This document shows, piece after piece, positions 17,549-26,599 of a stretch of DNA of 64,000 nucleotides. The stretch's first letter is position 1; each line of letters begins with the position of its first letter. This DNA comes from Gemmatimonadetes bacterium T265 (GTDB lineage: Bacteria > Gemmatimonadota > Gemmatimonadetes > Gemmatimonadales > Gemmatimonadaceae): positions 2,926,342 through 2,990,341 of the forward strand of contig BPUI01000001.1 in NCBI GenBank assembly GCA_019973575.1, read 5' to 3'. The notes under the pieces were generated by a model that saw only the letters and a program-made list of their open reading frames with translations, was not told the origin of the DNA and ran no database searches. Both the position numbers and the translations under genes were made by a program.

Positions 17549-17817
17549 GCGCGCAATCTCGCCAGTCGGCGGGCCCGTGCCCAACACGGGCCCCCGTACG
17601 ACGGGCCGCCGCACACACGACCGGCCGCGTTCGGTGACGGCGGCGCCTCTGGGAGGGTGCCTCTTATGAGCCGGCGCGTGTAACATGCGTGTGTAACGCT
17701 GTTCGCCGCCGTCTGCCGCCCCGGGCGCTGATTGCCCGGTTGGCGTAGGACCCGGCCCCGCGGCCCCGCGCGCCGGACGATCCGTCTGCGCGGGGCCGTT
17801 CCGTTTTTCCCCACTGC
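17549..17817. other. Intergenic region upstream of the DEAD-box helicase gene
   Basis: About 270 bases without a convincing gene. It holds a small hairpin (CCGGGC, 7-base loop, GCCCGG, near 17731-17749) and an AT-richer patch (GTGTAACATGCGTGTGTAAC-like, 17680-17700) that could contain the helicase promoter. The long 5' leader would be compatible with cold-shock-type control of a helicase, but I see no cold-shock box. Confidence 0.35.
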
Positions 17818-19248
17818 ATGTCGTTTTCGACTTTCGAGCTCACCCCCGACCTGCTACGCGGCGTCGAGGCGATGGGCTTCACGGCCCCGACGCCGATCCA
17901 GGCGCAGGCCATCCCGCCCGCCGTCGCCGGCCGCGACCTCCTGGCCTGCGCGATGACGGGCAGCGGCAAGACCGCCGCCTTCGTCCTCCCGCTCCTCAAC
18001 CGGCTGCTCGCCTCGCGCGCGACGCGCGACCCGGCCCGTCGCGGCCCCCGCGCGCTCGTCCTCACGCCGACGCGCGAGCTGGCCGCGCAGGTGCTCGAGC
18101 ACCTCACCGCGCTCGCGCGGTTCACGCCGCTCACCGCGGCGGCCGTCTTCGGCGGTGTGGCGCCGGGCCCACAGGAGCAGGCATTCCGCCGCAACGTCGA
18201 CGTCCTCGTCGCAACGCCCGGCCGCCTGCTCGACCACCTCAAGCAGCCCTACGCGAAGCTCGAAGCCGTCGAGGTGCTCGTCCTCGACGAGGCCGACCGG
18301 ATGCTCGACATGGGCTTCCTCCCCGACATCCGGCGCGTGCTCGGCTACCTGCCGCGCCAGCGGCAGACGCTCTTCTTCTCGGCGACGATGCCCGGCCCGA
18401 TCGCCGACCTCTCGCGCGAGCTGCTGCGCGACCCCGTGTTCCTCAACCAGGAGCGCGTCGCCAAGCCCGCGGTCGGCGTCACGCAGGCGCTCTACCCGGT
18501 GCGCGAGGAAATGAAGGCCGCGCTCTTCCTCGAGCTGCTCAAGCGCGGCACGCTCAAGGACGTGATCGTCTTCACGCGCACGAAGCACCGCTCCAACCGG
18601 CTCGCGGAGTACCTCACGACGCACGGCGTGGCGTGCGAACGGATCCACGGCAACCGGTCGCAGGCGCAGCGCACGCAGGCGCTCGCGGGCTTCAAGGACG
18701 GCCGCGTGCAGGTGCTCGTCGCGACCGACATCGTCGCGCGCGGCATCGACGTCGAAGAGCTGAGCCACGTCGTGAACTTCGACGTGCCGCACGTGCCCGA
18801 GGACTACATCCACCGCGTCGGGCGCACGGCGCGCGCCGAGGCGACGGGCGACGCGTTCACCTTCGTGTCGCCGGAGGAAGAGGTCGACCTGCGCGCGATC
18901 GAGAAGGCGATCGGGCGGCGGCTGCCGCGCCTCACGGCCGAGGGCTTCGACTATGCCGCGAAGCCGGCCGAGCGGTTCGAGGTGCCGATCGCCGAGCGCA
19001 TCGCGGAGATCCGCAAGCGCAAGGCGGAGGAGCGGGCGCGCGCGAAGGAAAAGGCGGAGCGCCGCGCGCAGCACGCGGCGGCCGAGGAGGCGCGCCGCGG
19101 CGGCCGCCCCGCCGCCCGGCCTAACGGCGTTGGCTACGCGCCGTCGGCCGCGGGCGGGACGGCGCTGGCCGAGGCGCCCGCACGCCGCCGGAGCGGCGGC
19201 CGCGGCGGCCGCGGCCGCGGCGGGAACGGGGGCGGGCGGAACGGCTGA
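17818..19248 (+). CDS. rhlE: DEAD-box ATP-dependent RNA helicase (RhlE type)
   Basis: A 476-residue RNA helicase that unwinds RNA structures using ATP. Motifs in order: Q motif (FTAPTPIQ), Walker A GSGKT at 48-52, PTRELA, VLDEADRM, FFSATMP, ATDIVARGIDV and HRVGRTAR. After the RecA core (about residue 375) comes a basic, Arg/Lys/Gly-rich tail ending in GGRGGRGRGGNGGG, an RGG-like RNA-binding extension usual in RhlE and CsdA relatives. The ATG at 17818 begins MSFSTFELTPDLLRG, standard for RhlE. It stands alone and ends at a strong hairpin shared with a convergent gene. RhlE fits best, but DEAD subfamilies are hard to separate. Confidence 0.92.
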   Translation: MSFSTFELTPDLLRGVEAMGFTAPTPIQAQAIPPAVAGRDLLACAMTGSGKTAAFVLPLLNRLLASRATRDPARRGPRALVLTPTRELAAQVLEHLTALARFTPLTAAAVFGGVAPGPQEQAFRRNVDVLVATPGRLLDHLKQPYAKLEAVEVLVLDEADRMLDMGFLPDIRRVLGYLPRQRQTLFFSATMPGPIADLSRELLRDPVFLNQERVAKPAVGVTQALYPVREEMKAALFLELLKRGTLKDVIVFTRTKHRSNRLAEYLTTHGVACERIHGNRSQAQRTQALAGFKDGRVQVLVATDIVARGIDVEELSHVVNFDVPHVPEDYIHRVGRTARAEATGDAFTFVSPEEEVDLRAIEKAIGRRLPRLTAEGFDYAAKPAERFEVPIAERIAEIRKRKAEERARAKEKAERRAQHAAAEEARRGGRPAARPNGVGYAPSAAGGTALAEAPARRRSGGRGGRGRGGNGGGRNG

Positions 19249-19274
19249 CGCCGACGCGACTCCGTCCGAACGAC

Positions 19275-19312
19275 GAAGGGGCGCCGGACCATCCACGGTC
19301 CGGCGCCCCTTC
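19275..19312. terminator. Bidirectional stem-loop terminator between helicase and ferritin-like gene
   Basis: A perfect 16-bp stem (GAAGGGGCGCCGGACC at 19275-19290 pairing with 19297-19312) around a 6-base loop. It lies 26 bases after the helicase stop and 18 bases before the stop of the convergent gene. No T-run follows, which is common in GC-rich bacteria. Confidence 0.75.
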
Positions 19313-19330
19313 GCATTCTCGTGACGACTG

Positions 19331-20347
19331 TTAGACCGGGTTCGACAGCTGCAGGTTGGACGACAGCGCCGGGAGGTCCGGGATGATGAAGGTCTGGACG
19401 ATCCCCGCGACCGCGGTGGCGCCGAGCGCCTCGTCGAAGGCGAGCGTGACGTCCGCGCCACTCGACAGCCCCGAGAGGCCCTGCGCGTCGATCGTCGCGT
19501 CGCTCGTCCCGTTGTTGACGGTGTGCATGGTGTTGCCCTCGCCGGCGTAGATCGCGGCGAACGCGTTCACGACCGCCATCGGGAGCGAGGCGCCGGTCGG
19601 CGCGCCCGCGGCCGCGGCGGCGTCGCCCTTCACGGTGCCGCTGTAGCGGACCTGCGTGTTCGCGGTGTCGAGCGTGCGACGCAGGCGGCGGATCCGGGAC
19701 GCGTGGCGCGCCTCGAGTGCGTGGATCTGGAGCGCGGGCGTCAGATACGAGCTCCCCATCAGCTTCGCGGCCTGGCCCTTGTAGGCGCGCACGCCCGTGT
19801 CCTCGAAGCCCTGCGTGCCGGCGAGGAGGAAGGTGACGTCCTGCGTCGCCGGGTAGAACGGGCCGTTCGGATCGCCGCCGACCTTGCGTGCGCCGGTGAA
19901 GTCGAAGGTCGTCGCCGGGTCGTACGTGTTCGGCGTGGCGCCCAACACCTTGATCACCGTCTGGAGCAGCGCGACGTGCGCGGTCTCGTGCTGGCTCAGC
20001 AGGTTGAGTGTCGGGAGGATCGTCGCGTTCGCGGCGGCGAACTTGCCGCGCACGGTCGCGAACGCCGCCGCGAACGGCGAGCCCGAGGCGCCGGTGACGC
20101 CGAGGTAGAACTGGTTCTCGAGGTTCTCGAGGAGGAGCGCGTACTGCAGGACGTCGATCACCGTCTGCGGCGCCTGGGCGACCGCGGTCGACGCGAGTGC
20201 GCCGAGCATGATCGGGACGGAGCCGACCGCGATCGCGGCCTTCACGAGGTCGCTGGGCTTGTCGCCGTGCGCGAGGTCGTCGGCGCGCTCGGCGAGCTTG
20301 TCCATGAACTTCGGCTCGACCGCGTCGAGGAGGGGCAGGGATTCCAT
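19331..20347 (-). CDS. Ferritin-like (desiccation-related PCC13-62 type) exported protein
   Basis: A 338-residue protein of the ferritin-like family that includes plant desiccation protein PCC13-62. Helical segments contain Glu/His pairs expected of the fold: YALLLENLENQFY, LLSQHETAHVALLQ and IHALEARHASRIRRL. Residues 45-65 (IAVGSVPIMLGALASTAVAQ) form an internal hydrophobic stretch ending in an AQA-type cleavage site, preceded by charged sequence, so the protein is probably exported with an unusually long leader. The ATG at 20347 starts MESLPLLDAV; upstream in-frame sequence is Arg/Pro shadow. It follows its paralogue by 19 bases, so both are likely one transcript. Actual metal binding is inferred. 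Confidence 0.75.
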   Translation of the reverse strand: MESLPLLDAVEPKFMDKLAERADDLAHGDKPSDLVKAAIAVGSVPIMLGALASTAVAQAPQTVIDVLQYALLLENLENQFYLGVTGASGSPFAAAFATVRGKFAAANATILPTLNLLSQHETAHVALLQTVIKVLGATPNTYDPATTFDFTGARKVGGDPNGPFYPATQDVTFLLAGTQGFEDTGVRAYKGQAAKLMGSSYLTPALQIHALEARHASRIRRLRRTLDTANTQVRYSGTVKGDAAAAAGAPTGASLPMAVVNAFAAIYAGEGNTMHTVNNGTSDATIDAQGLSGLSSGADVTLAFDEALGATAVAGIVQTFIIPDLPALSSNLQLSNPV

Positions 20348-20366
20348 AGGTTGAGTCCTCGGACGG

Positions 20367-21122
20367 TTAGGCCGTAAGGGAGAGCTTCTGGACGATGAAC
20401 GCCTGCGCGTTGGTCGCGACGGTCGACTCCATGGGCGCGGCGGCGTCGAGCGCATTCGCGCTGCTGGCGCCGAGGTTGGCCGGGACCATCGTGAGGTCGG
20501 CGTACAGCGTCCCGTTGGGCGAGCCCGAGGCGGTGTCGATCGCGTCGGCGAGCGCCGACGCATGGCGGGCCTCGACCGAGACGATCTTGCCCGCGACGAG
20601 CAGGTTCTTCGCGTTCTTGATCGCGGCGCCGGCGCCGTTGTAGGCGGCCACGCCGTTCGTCTCGAGCGTGAGCGCGGTCGTGAGCAGCGACATCTTCGTC
20701 GCGTTGTTCAGCGCGCTGTTGAGGTTGAACGTGACGGTCGGGAACGCCGAGCCGAGCGCGGCGCGCAGGAACTCGCGGTGCGTCACCTCGTCGTTGCGCA
20801 CGTCGGTCAGCATCTCCAGCTCGGCCGGGTTGAACAGCGACGAGTAGCTGGCGACGACGCGCTCGTAGTAGTTCGACTCGAGCTGCTCGAGCACGGCGGC
20901 GAAGGTGAAGATCCCGACATCGGAGCCGAGGCTGATCGTCAGGGCCGAGCCGCTGCCCGGGGCCGGCGACGTGACCGTGTTGTTGTCGTCGCACGCCGCG
21001 AAGATCGACGGCATGAGCACGAGCGTGCCGCCGATCCCGAGGGCCTTCAGGAAATTGCGTCGCGTCGGCACGCTCACGAGCTCTGCCGCGCTATGGACGA
21101 TCACCGTCCGGTCGTCTTGCAT
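20367..21122 (-). CDS. Ferritin-like protein with Tat/lipoprotein signal
   Basis: A 251-residue paralogue of the next gene. The N-terminus reads RRNFLKALGIGGTLVLMPSIFAAC, a twin-arginine signal ending in a lipobox, so it should be Tat-exported and lipid-anchored. The mature part has ferritin-like helices with LEQLESNYYERV, RNDEVTHREFL and VSVEARHASALADAID. The ATG at 21122 follows GAGGGGCGG. The stop TAA lies inside a GCCTAAC heptamer. Known relatives are poorly characterised; roles in stress or desiccation are suggested for plants only. Confidence 0.75.
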   Translation of the reverse strand: MQDDRTVIVHSAAELVSVPTRRNFLKALGIGGTLVLMPSIFAACDDNNTVTSPAPGSGSALTISLGSDVGIFTFAAVLEQLESNYYERVVASYSSLFNPAELEMLTDVRNDEVTHREFLRAALGSAFPTVTFNLNSALNNATKMSLLTTALTLETNGVAAYNGAGAAIKNAKNLLVAGKIVSVEARHASALADAIDTASGSPNGTLYADLTMVPANLGASSANALDAAAPMESTVATNAQAFIVQKLSLTA

Positions 21123-21574
21123 GATTCCGCCCCTCACCGCTGGAATGTGCGTCTCGACGCGGACCCTCGTCCGCGCCCTGGTTGATGCCGCCCGAACCGG
21201 TGCCGTGCCCGACGCGCTGGCGCGCCGTCCCGACCGGGGCGCTCCCAACGCGGCGACCTCGCTCAACCGGCGCCGCCACAGAGCGTAAGCACACACCATG
21301 CCATCTGCATGATATCCAACGTTGCAGAATCGTCATGATCCGGGCGGCGACGGTCTACGACGGCGAGCGCCCGTCGGATTGCGGGGCTGGACATTCTCCG
21401 CGTGCGGCCGCATGATCGTGCGCGACGTCGCCGGCCGGGCGCGCCGCGCGGTCGCGCAGGCTGCATCGCTTTCGGAGCGTCAGGGAGCGGCGGGGTCGGC
21501 CACCATCCGTAAACCTTTGTCGCAGCACGTCTTCCCCTCTTGGCCGGGCCGGCTTCTGCCCACACTGTAGCGCC
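21123..21574. other. Divergent intergenic region between ferritin-like pair and GntR gene
   Basis: About 450 bases with no gene I can support. An AT-richer patch at 21285-21345 holds the short inverted repeat CATGC-CATCT-GCATG and probably part of the promoter for the minus-strand pair. A second AT-rich spot (CGTAAACCTTTGTCG, 21509-21523) lies 50-65 bases before the GntR start and may serve that gene. No terminator or known riboswitch is visible. Confidence 0.4.
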
Positions 21575-22501
21575 ATGGACGTCGCTCCCCGCCGCCGCCG
21601 CCTCGAACTCGCCGACTCCTTGCGTCGGCGCGTGGTCGGTGCCCTCGCCTCGGGCGCGATCCGCCGTGGGGAACGCCTGCCGAGCGCGCGCGAGGTGGCC
21701 GCCGAGGTCGATGCGGACCCGCGTCTCGTGCTCGCGGCGTACCGCATTCTCGCAAAAGAGGGCGTCGTCGAGATCCGCCGTCGGTCGGGCATCTACGTCG
21801 CGCGCTCGCCCGAGGTGAGCGGTGGCCCCGCGGTGGTCGCGAACGGCTGGGTCGTCGACGTGCTCGCCGAGGGCGTCGAGCACGGCATTCCCGCCCCGCG
21901 CCTCGGCGAATGGCTCAAGCGCTGCGCGGGTACCCGGCGCATCCGCGCCGCCGTGGTCGGCGAGACGATCGACCAGCTCGAGGCGTTCTGCGCGGAGCTG
22001 CGTGAGGACTACGGTGTCGACGCCGTCCCCTTTGCGCCCGACGCGCTCGACCGCGTGACGGCGCTCCCGCCCGAGATGTATTCGGCCGACTTCATCCTCA
22101 CGGCCGACGGTTACGCCGAGCGGCTGCGCGCGCTCGCCGGACGGACGACGCGCCCGGTCGTCGCGGTGCAGGTGCGACCGACGCTGCCCTCGGCGTGGCG
22201 GCGGATCCTCTCCCGCGGCGTAATCCACGCCATCGTCGCCGACGAACGCTCGATGCTAGGCTTCGACAGCCTGCTCGGCGAGCTGGCGCCGCGGCTGAAG
22301 ACGTACGTCGTCGGCCGCGACGACGTGCGGCAGATCCCGCCGGCGAGTTACGTCTACGTCTCGCGCAGCGCGCGACGGCGGCTGGGGACGACGGCGGTGG
22401 CGGGGCGGGTGCTGCCGACGGAGCGGACGTTCTCGGGGGAGACGGTCCGCGAGGTACTGGGGATCGTGGTCGAGCTCAATCTGAGAGCGATGGTGAGCTG
22501 A
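21575..22501 (+). CDS. GntR-family transcriptional regulator
   Basis: A 308-residue DNA-binding regulator. Residues 8-75 are a GntR winged helix: LADSLRRRVVGALASGAIRRGERLPSAREVAAEVDADPRLVLAAYRILAKEGVVEIRRRSGIYVA contains the recognition helix and the wing; here I cite it by position. The C-terminal 230 residues are neither a clear FCD, UTRA nor aminotransferase domain, and look like a Rossmann-type half (IRAAVVGETIDQLEAF, SADFILTADGYAERL). It is divergent from the ferritin-like pair and might regulate it. Target and ligand are unknown. Confidence 0.75.
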   Translation: MDVAPRRRRLELADSLRRRVVGALASGAIRRGERLPSAREVAAEVDADPRLVLAAYRILAKEGVVEIRRRSGIYVARSPEVSGGPAVVANGWVVDVLAEGVEHGIPAPRLGEWLKRCAGTRRIRAAVVGETIDQLEAFCAELREDYGVDAVPFAPDALDRVTALPPEMYSADFILTADGYAERLRALAGRTTRPVVAVQVRPTLPSAWRRILSRGVIHAIVADERSMLGFDSLLGELAPRLKTYVVGRDDVRQIPPASYVYVSRSARRRLGTTAVAGRVLPTERTFSGETVREVLGIVVELNLRAMVS

Positions 22502-22504
22502 TTG

Positions 22505-22650
22505 GGTGGTGGGCCGACGGTGGTACCGTCCGCGGCGGTACCGTCCGCGGTGGTGCCGCCGACGGTGGGGCGGCACCCGGGGTGGCCTGTCGCGCGTGTC
22601 CGTGAACGGCCGGGGTGCCGTCTCACCGTCAGCAGCCCCACCGCGAACGC
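22505..22650. repeat. Dispersed palindromic repeat family B, copy 1
   Basis: About 145 bases between convergent gene ends. It contains two copies of GGTACCGTCCGCGG, then GACGGTGGGGCGGCACCCGG and, near the end, CACCGTCAGCAGCCCCACC, which pairs with the earlier GGTGGGGC/GACGGTG blocks. It shares the order and sequence of these blocks with the copy at 30609-30718. Confidence 0.8.
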
Positions 22651-22666
22651 TACATCCGCCCCGGCC

Positions 22667-24046
22667 TCAGCACCCCCGCTTGGCCTGATACGTCAGCTCG
22701 TCCTCGACCTCGCCGAGCACCACCCGGTTCGCCCACTCGACCCCCTGCGCGACCGAGTGGTCCATGTTCCCGACTTCGTACCGCCACGCGCCGAACCGCC
22801 CGCGCGAGTAGATGCCCCGCTCGTGCAGCCACGGGTGCACCGTGCGGAGCACGCCGTCGCGCTCGAGGGACGGGGTCGGGTAGGTATAATCGCGTTCGAT
22901 GACGAAGGTGTCGGCGATGCGCGACCGCACGTCCTCCTCGGTGAGGAGCCGCGTGCTGACCATGCCCTCGAGCGTCTGCCGCACGATCGTCGTGCGGTCC
23001 TCCGGCTTGAACTCCGAGTGCGAGACCTCGGCGAGCAGCGAGTGCTGCCGCGTGTGATCGGGGACCACCTCGGGCGAGTAGTTCGAGAGGTACGTAACGC
23101 GGTAGAAGGGCGCGTCCGCCTCGGGGTAGTACATCCAGCACTTTGACGTCTCGGCGGGGCGGTCGACGCCGACGCCGACGATGAACGAGCCCGAATGGCG
23201 CAGCCGCTTCACCTCGGCGCGCACGTGGTCGGGCGCGTCGGTCGTCAGCGCGACGAACTTGTCCATCGGCAGCGTCGACATCAGCACGTCGTACGACTCC
23301 TCGCGTCCGTCGGCGAAGCGCACCGTCTTGCGCGCGGTGTCGACCGAGACGGCGGCCGCTTCGAGCGCGAGGTGGTCCTTGATGTAGGGCACGATGCGCT
23401 CGAACAGACCGCCGGTGCCGCCGTAGCGCGGGTACTTGAACGTGTTGTTCGGGCCCCAGCCGGCGTCGTCGCGGTTGAGGATCACGTTGCCCAGCACGCG
23501 CTCGAGCGAGGGTAGGGCGACGCGCTCGCCGATCCACTCCTTGTTCATCATGCGCGGCGGGTGCGCCCAGACCTTGAAGTTGTACGGCATCATGAAGTAC
23601 TTGGCGAGCCCCGCGCCGAACTGCTTCATGATGAGCTGCTCGAAGTTCTCGATCTTGTCGAGTTCGAGCGGCGTCCGCTGCGCCTCGACGAGGCCGAGCA
23701 CACATTCCAGCACGACCTCCTTAGGGAGGTTGCGGATGTTGTTCTGCAGCGGGTAGGGCAGGAAGCGCCCGCACATCCACACCCAGGCTTCGCGCACGAG
23801 CTCCTGGTAGTCGTCGCCCATCAGCTTGTCGAAAAGGGCGTCGAAGTACTTGTAGTGCGAGAACAGGACGTGCCCGCCGATGTCGTACGTGAAGCCGTTC
23901 GGGCTCCGCTCGCTCGACGCGAGGCCGCCGACCTTGTCGCGCGCCTCGTACACCCGGAAGTTGCGGTAGCCGAGCTCCTGCAGGCGGTATGCGGCGGCGA
24001 GCCCCGTGGGGCCCGCGCCGAGGATGACGAGTTTCTGTTCGGACAT
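22667..24046 (-). CDS. FAD-dependent protoporphyrinogen-oxidase/UDP-galactopyranose-mutase-like protein
   Basis: A 459-residue flavoprotein. The N-terminal dinucleotide loop is GAGPTGLAAAYRL, followed by EARDKVGGLA and DIGGHVLF, as in NAD(P)-binding_8 amine-oxidase and UDP-galactopyranose-mutase-like enzymes. FLPYPLQNNI and KYFMMPYNFKVWAHPP resemble the mutase-like branch found beside polysaccharide glycosyltransferases. It might rearrange or oxidise an activated sugar using FAD. I chose the ATG at 24046; a GTG at 24058, two bases after the upstream stop, would add four residues. It is co-transcribed with the following glycosyltransferase gene (15-base gap). Confidence 0.75.
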   Translation of the reverse strand: MSEQKLVILGAGPTGLAAAYRLQELGYRNFRVYEARDKVGGLASSERSPNGFTYDIGGHVLFSHYKYFDALFDKLMGDDYQELVREAWVWMCGRFLPYPLQNNIRNLPKEVVLECVLGLVEAQRTPLELDKIENFEQLIMKQFGAGLAKYFMMPYNFKVWAHPPRMMNKEWIGERVALPSLERVLGNVILNRDDAGWGPNNTFKYPRYGGTGGLFERIVPYIKDHLALEAAAVSVDTARKTVRFADGREESYDVLMSTLPMDKFVALTTDAPDHVRAEVKRLRHSGSFIVGVGVDRPAETSKCWMYYPEADAPFYRVTYLSNYSPEVVPDHTRQHSLLAEVSHSEFKPEDRTTIVRQTLEGMVSTRLLTEEDVRSRIADTFVIERDYTYPTPSLERDGVLRTVHPWLHERGIYSRGRFGAWRYEVGNMDHSVAQGVEWANRVVLGEVEDELTYQAKRGC

Positions 24047-24060
24047 CGAATCGGACACGG

Positions 24061-25335
24061 TCAGGCCGTCAGCTCTTCGCCGACCGTGCGGCCGCCGCGA
24101 CCGCCCGCGACGGCGAGCCGCCCCGACCCGGTCGGCTCGAGCGCCGGCGTGTTGTGCGCGACCGCCTCGGCGATCAGACGGCGCATCTTGCCGACGATCG
24201 ACTCCCACGACGCGTCGGCGGCCATCCCGATGCCGCGCGCGATGAGCGCCGCGTCGGGCGTGTTGAGCGACGCGCGGACGGCCGCCGCGAACCCGTCGTA
24301 GCTGCGGGCGACCTTGACGACCGGCGTGAAGTTGCGGACGACGTCGGCCACCGCGGTCGAGACGATGGGCTTGCCCGCGGCCATGTACTCGAGCGTCTTG
24401 GTCGGGTTGATGTACTCGGTCGCCTCGTTGAGCGCGAATGGCATGAGGCAGACGTCGAACGCCTTCGCATACATCGGCAGCTCGGCGTACTGTTTCTGGC
24501 CGAGCCAGCGGATGTTGGGCGCCTTGGGGAGGTCCTTCGGGTCGACCTTGACCACGGGGCCGGCCATCGCGATGGTCGACTCCGGGAACGCGGCCGCGAG
24601 GTGGGCGATGAGGGCGTAGTCGATGCGCTCGTCGATCACCCCGTAGAAGCCGAGGATCGGTGCGTCCTGCTCCGGCAGGTCGGCGGGGCGGGGGGTACTG
24701 TCGAGGCGCGCCTTGGCGAAGTGGGCCGAGTCGACGCCGCAGCCGAAGAAGTGGACGTTGGGGTGCAGCTTCGACTTGCTTTGCCACAGCTTGTAGCCGC
24801 CGGTGAAGACGACGTCAGCCTTGGAGATCAGCAGGCGCTCTCGGGCGATGAGCTCGGGCGGGGCGAACTTGAACTGGGCGAGCTCGTCCATGCAGTCGTA
24901 GACGACCGCGCGCTCGCCGAAGGCGCCGAGCATGGCGGGAGCGGGCATCGGCGTGTAGAACCACTGCACCGGCGCGGCGAACTGGCCGTTGCCGAGCACG
25001 CCGCGGCCCTGCGGGCCTCCGGTGGCGAGAGCCTGCTGGAGCGCGCCGCGCACCGCCGCGAGCGTGCCGTCGGCGTCGTGGTATAGCGTACTCGGCACTT
25101 TGGGGACCACCCGCGTCACGCCCCGCGTCGGCTGCGTGATGTCGAGCGCCGGCGCCGCGAGGTCATCGACGAAGATGGCCTCCTCGACGAAGAGGACAGG
25201 CGCGTGCTGCGCGAAGCGCGACAGAAGTTGCTGCGGGCGTTGCCAGACGAAGTCCCAGCGCAGGTGGCTGTGGACGAGGAGTGGCGCGTCCGAGAGGACG
25301 GCGAGCGGGGCGGCGGCGCGATCGTGACGGATCAT
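24061..25335 (-). CDS. Glycosyltransferase family 4-like protein (TuaH-like)
   Basis: A 424-residue GT-B glycosyltransferase. The N-terminal region has LLVHSHLRWDFVWQRPQQLLSRFA, typical of the group annotated TuaH or Glyco_trans_4. The donor domain has ILGFYGVIDERIDY, then FALNEATEYINPTKTLEYMAAGKPIVST, containing the conserved Glu residues that hold the nucleotide sugar. The ATG at 25335 starts MIRHDRAAAPL; in-frame sequence up to 25449 is possible but looks less protein-like. Partnership with the mutase-like enzyme downstream suggests the two make one glycan, separate from the 5' cluster. Confidence 0.8.
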   Translation of the reverse strand: MIRHDRAAAPLAVLSDAPLLVHSHLRWDFVWQRPQQLLSRFAQHAPVLFVEEAIFVDDLAAPALDITQPTRGVTRVVPKVPSTLYHDADGTLAAVRGALQQALATGGPQGRGVLGNGQFAAPVQWFYTPMPAPAMLGAFGERAVVYDCMDELAQFKFAPPELIARERLLISKADVVFTGGYKLWQSKSKLHPNVHFFGCGVDSAHFAKARLDSTPRPADLPEQDAPILGFYGVIDERIDYALIAHLAAAFPESTIAMAGPVVKVDPKDLPKAPNIRWLGQKQYAELPMYAKAFDVCLMPFALNEATEYINPTKTLEYMAAGKPIVSTAVADVVRNFTPVVKVARSYDGFAAAVRASLNTPDAALIARGIGMAADASWESIVGKMRRLIAEAVAHNTPALEPTGSGRLAVAGGRGGRTVGEELTA

Positions 25336-25575
25336 GGGCACGGCGTCGAGGGCGCGCAAAGCCGACACCGAAACGGCCACGGCAGCGCGGACGGTAGAAA
25401 CAGGCGGGCACGGGGCCCGACGCACGTCGAGCCGGATACACAACGTCACACGGAGGGAGAGCCCTCCGGACGTCGCGCACCCGGCTCGACGAGGACGTCT
25501 TCGTAACGTCCGTTAACGCAAACCTTGTTCCCGGAAGTAGCAGTGACGCCCCGATCGCTTGGACGCCAAGCGATC

Positions 25576-26436
25576 TCAGCCGCCCGTCGTCCCCTGGTCC
25601 TGGGCGGAGTCGCCGGCTGCGGCGAGGAGGCGGCGAGCGCCCTGCCAGCGGCGGAAGAGCGAGCGGTTGCGGTCGATCGTCGTCTCGATGATCGCCCCGT
25701 GCTTCACGCTCGCGTGGATGAAGCGGCCTTCGCCGAGGTAGATGCCAACGTGTGAGACGTGGCTGCGGCTGCCGAAGGTGAGCAGGTCGCCCGGGCGGAG
25801 CAGGTTCGGGTCGCGCGGGATCGGGCGGCCGATCTGGGCCTGCTGGTTGGCCGTTCGCGGCAGGCGGATGCCGAGCGCCTCCATCGCGTAGCGAGCGAAG
25901 CTGCTACAGTCGAGACCGGCACCAGGCTCCGCCCCGCCAAACACGTATCGCGTGCCGAGCTGGCTGCGGGCGCGCGCGACGAGCGCGTCCAGGAGCGAGG
26001 TCGCCGAGTGCGTGAGGGCCGAGAGCACGCGGGGGACCGAGGACGCCGGGACCATCGCCGTCTCGGTTGGGCCGCCGAACCCGGCGAGCGTCGCGCCAGT
26101 CGGGTAGGTCGAGGCCGCGACTGCGAGGTCGGGGAGCGCGAACTGCGGGATCGCGATCGGCGCCGGCTCTTGCTCGGCGACTTCGACCGACTCCTCGTGC
26201 CGTATGTGGCGACGCCCGTGCGCGCGGTGCGACGTGTCAGCCTTCCGGTGCTTCGCGGTCTTGCTCGCGGCGCGCGACGCCTGCATGGCCTTGTGCCGTG
26301 GGTGCGCGGCGGTTGCGGGGGCGGCGTCGAGCGTGAGCGCGAGTCCGGCCAGCCCGACGGCGCATACCGCCGAGCGGCTCGCCGAGCTGAGCAGTGCGCG
26401 GCGAGAGGCCGCGCGCAGAACGGGGAAGAAGGCCAC
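25576..26436 (-). CDS. NlpC/P60-family peptidoglycan endopeptidase, secreted
   Basis: A 286-residue cell-wall hydrolase. Residues 1-44 form a signal peptide with a basic start and hydrophobic core ending in ATAAH. A basic, His/Lys-rich linker follows, to about 85. The NlpC/P60 domain occupies the last 130 residues with catalytic Cys177 (LDCSSF), His229 (SHVSHVGIYLG) and third residue His241 (FIHAS). It should cut peptide stems in peptidoglycan in the periplasm. Start codon is GTG. It is separated from the glycosyltransferase by 240 bases, so it probably has its own promoter upstream of 26436. Confidence 0.86.
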   Translation of the reverse strand: MAFFPVLRAASRRALLSSASRSAVCAVGLAGLALTLDAAPATAAHPRHKAMQASRAASKTAKHRKADTSHRAHGRRHIRHEESVEVAEQEPAPIAIPQFALPDLAVAASTYPTGATLAGFGGPTETAMVPASSVPRVLSALTHSATSLLDALVARARSQLGTRYVFGGAEPGAGLDCSSFARYAMEALGIRLPRTANQQAQIGRPIPRDPNLLRPGDLLTFGSRSHVSHVGIYLGEGRFIHASVKHGAIIETTIDRNRSLFRRWQGARRLLAAAGDSAQDQGTTGG

Positions 26437-26599
26437 GAGGTTCGAGCGGCAGGGAAGAAGTGCTGCGTGACAGGCCGCGCGACGGCGGGGGGAGCCGTCG
26501 ACCTGCCAGAGGACACCGGTCGAACCTATTTCCCGTACCTGGGACGGCAGCGGCGCGTAGCAGACGAGTTGCGCACGATCCTGGCCGCGTGGTCAGACC

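Noticed and set aside
17854-19461. A 535-codon open frame antisense to the DEAD-box helicase
   Set aside because: Covers a certain helicase gene, has no recognisable sequence and crosses the terminator at 19275.
21300-21560. Possible small RNA or riboswitch before the GntR gene
   Set aside because: I found no stable conserved fold or known riboswitch core in this stretch.
22195-22605. Alternative-frame protein at the end of the GntR gene
   Set aside because: Arg/Ala-rich shadow that runs into repeat family B; no ribosome-binding site.
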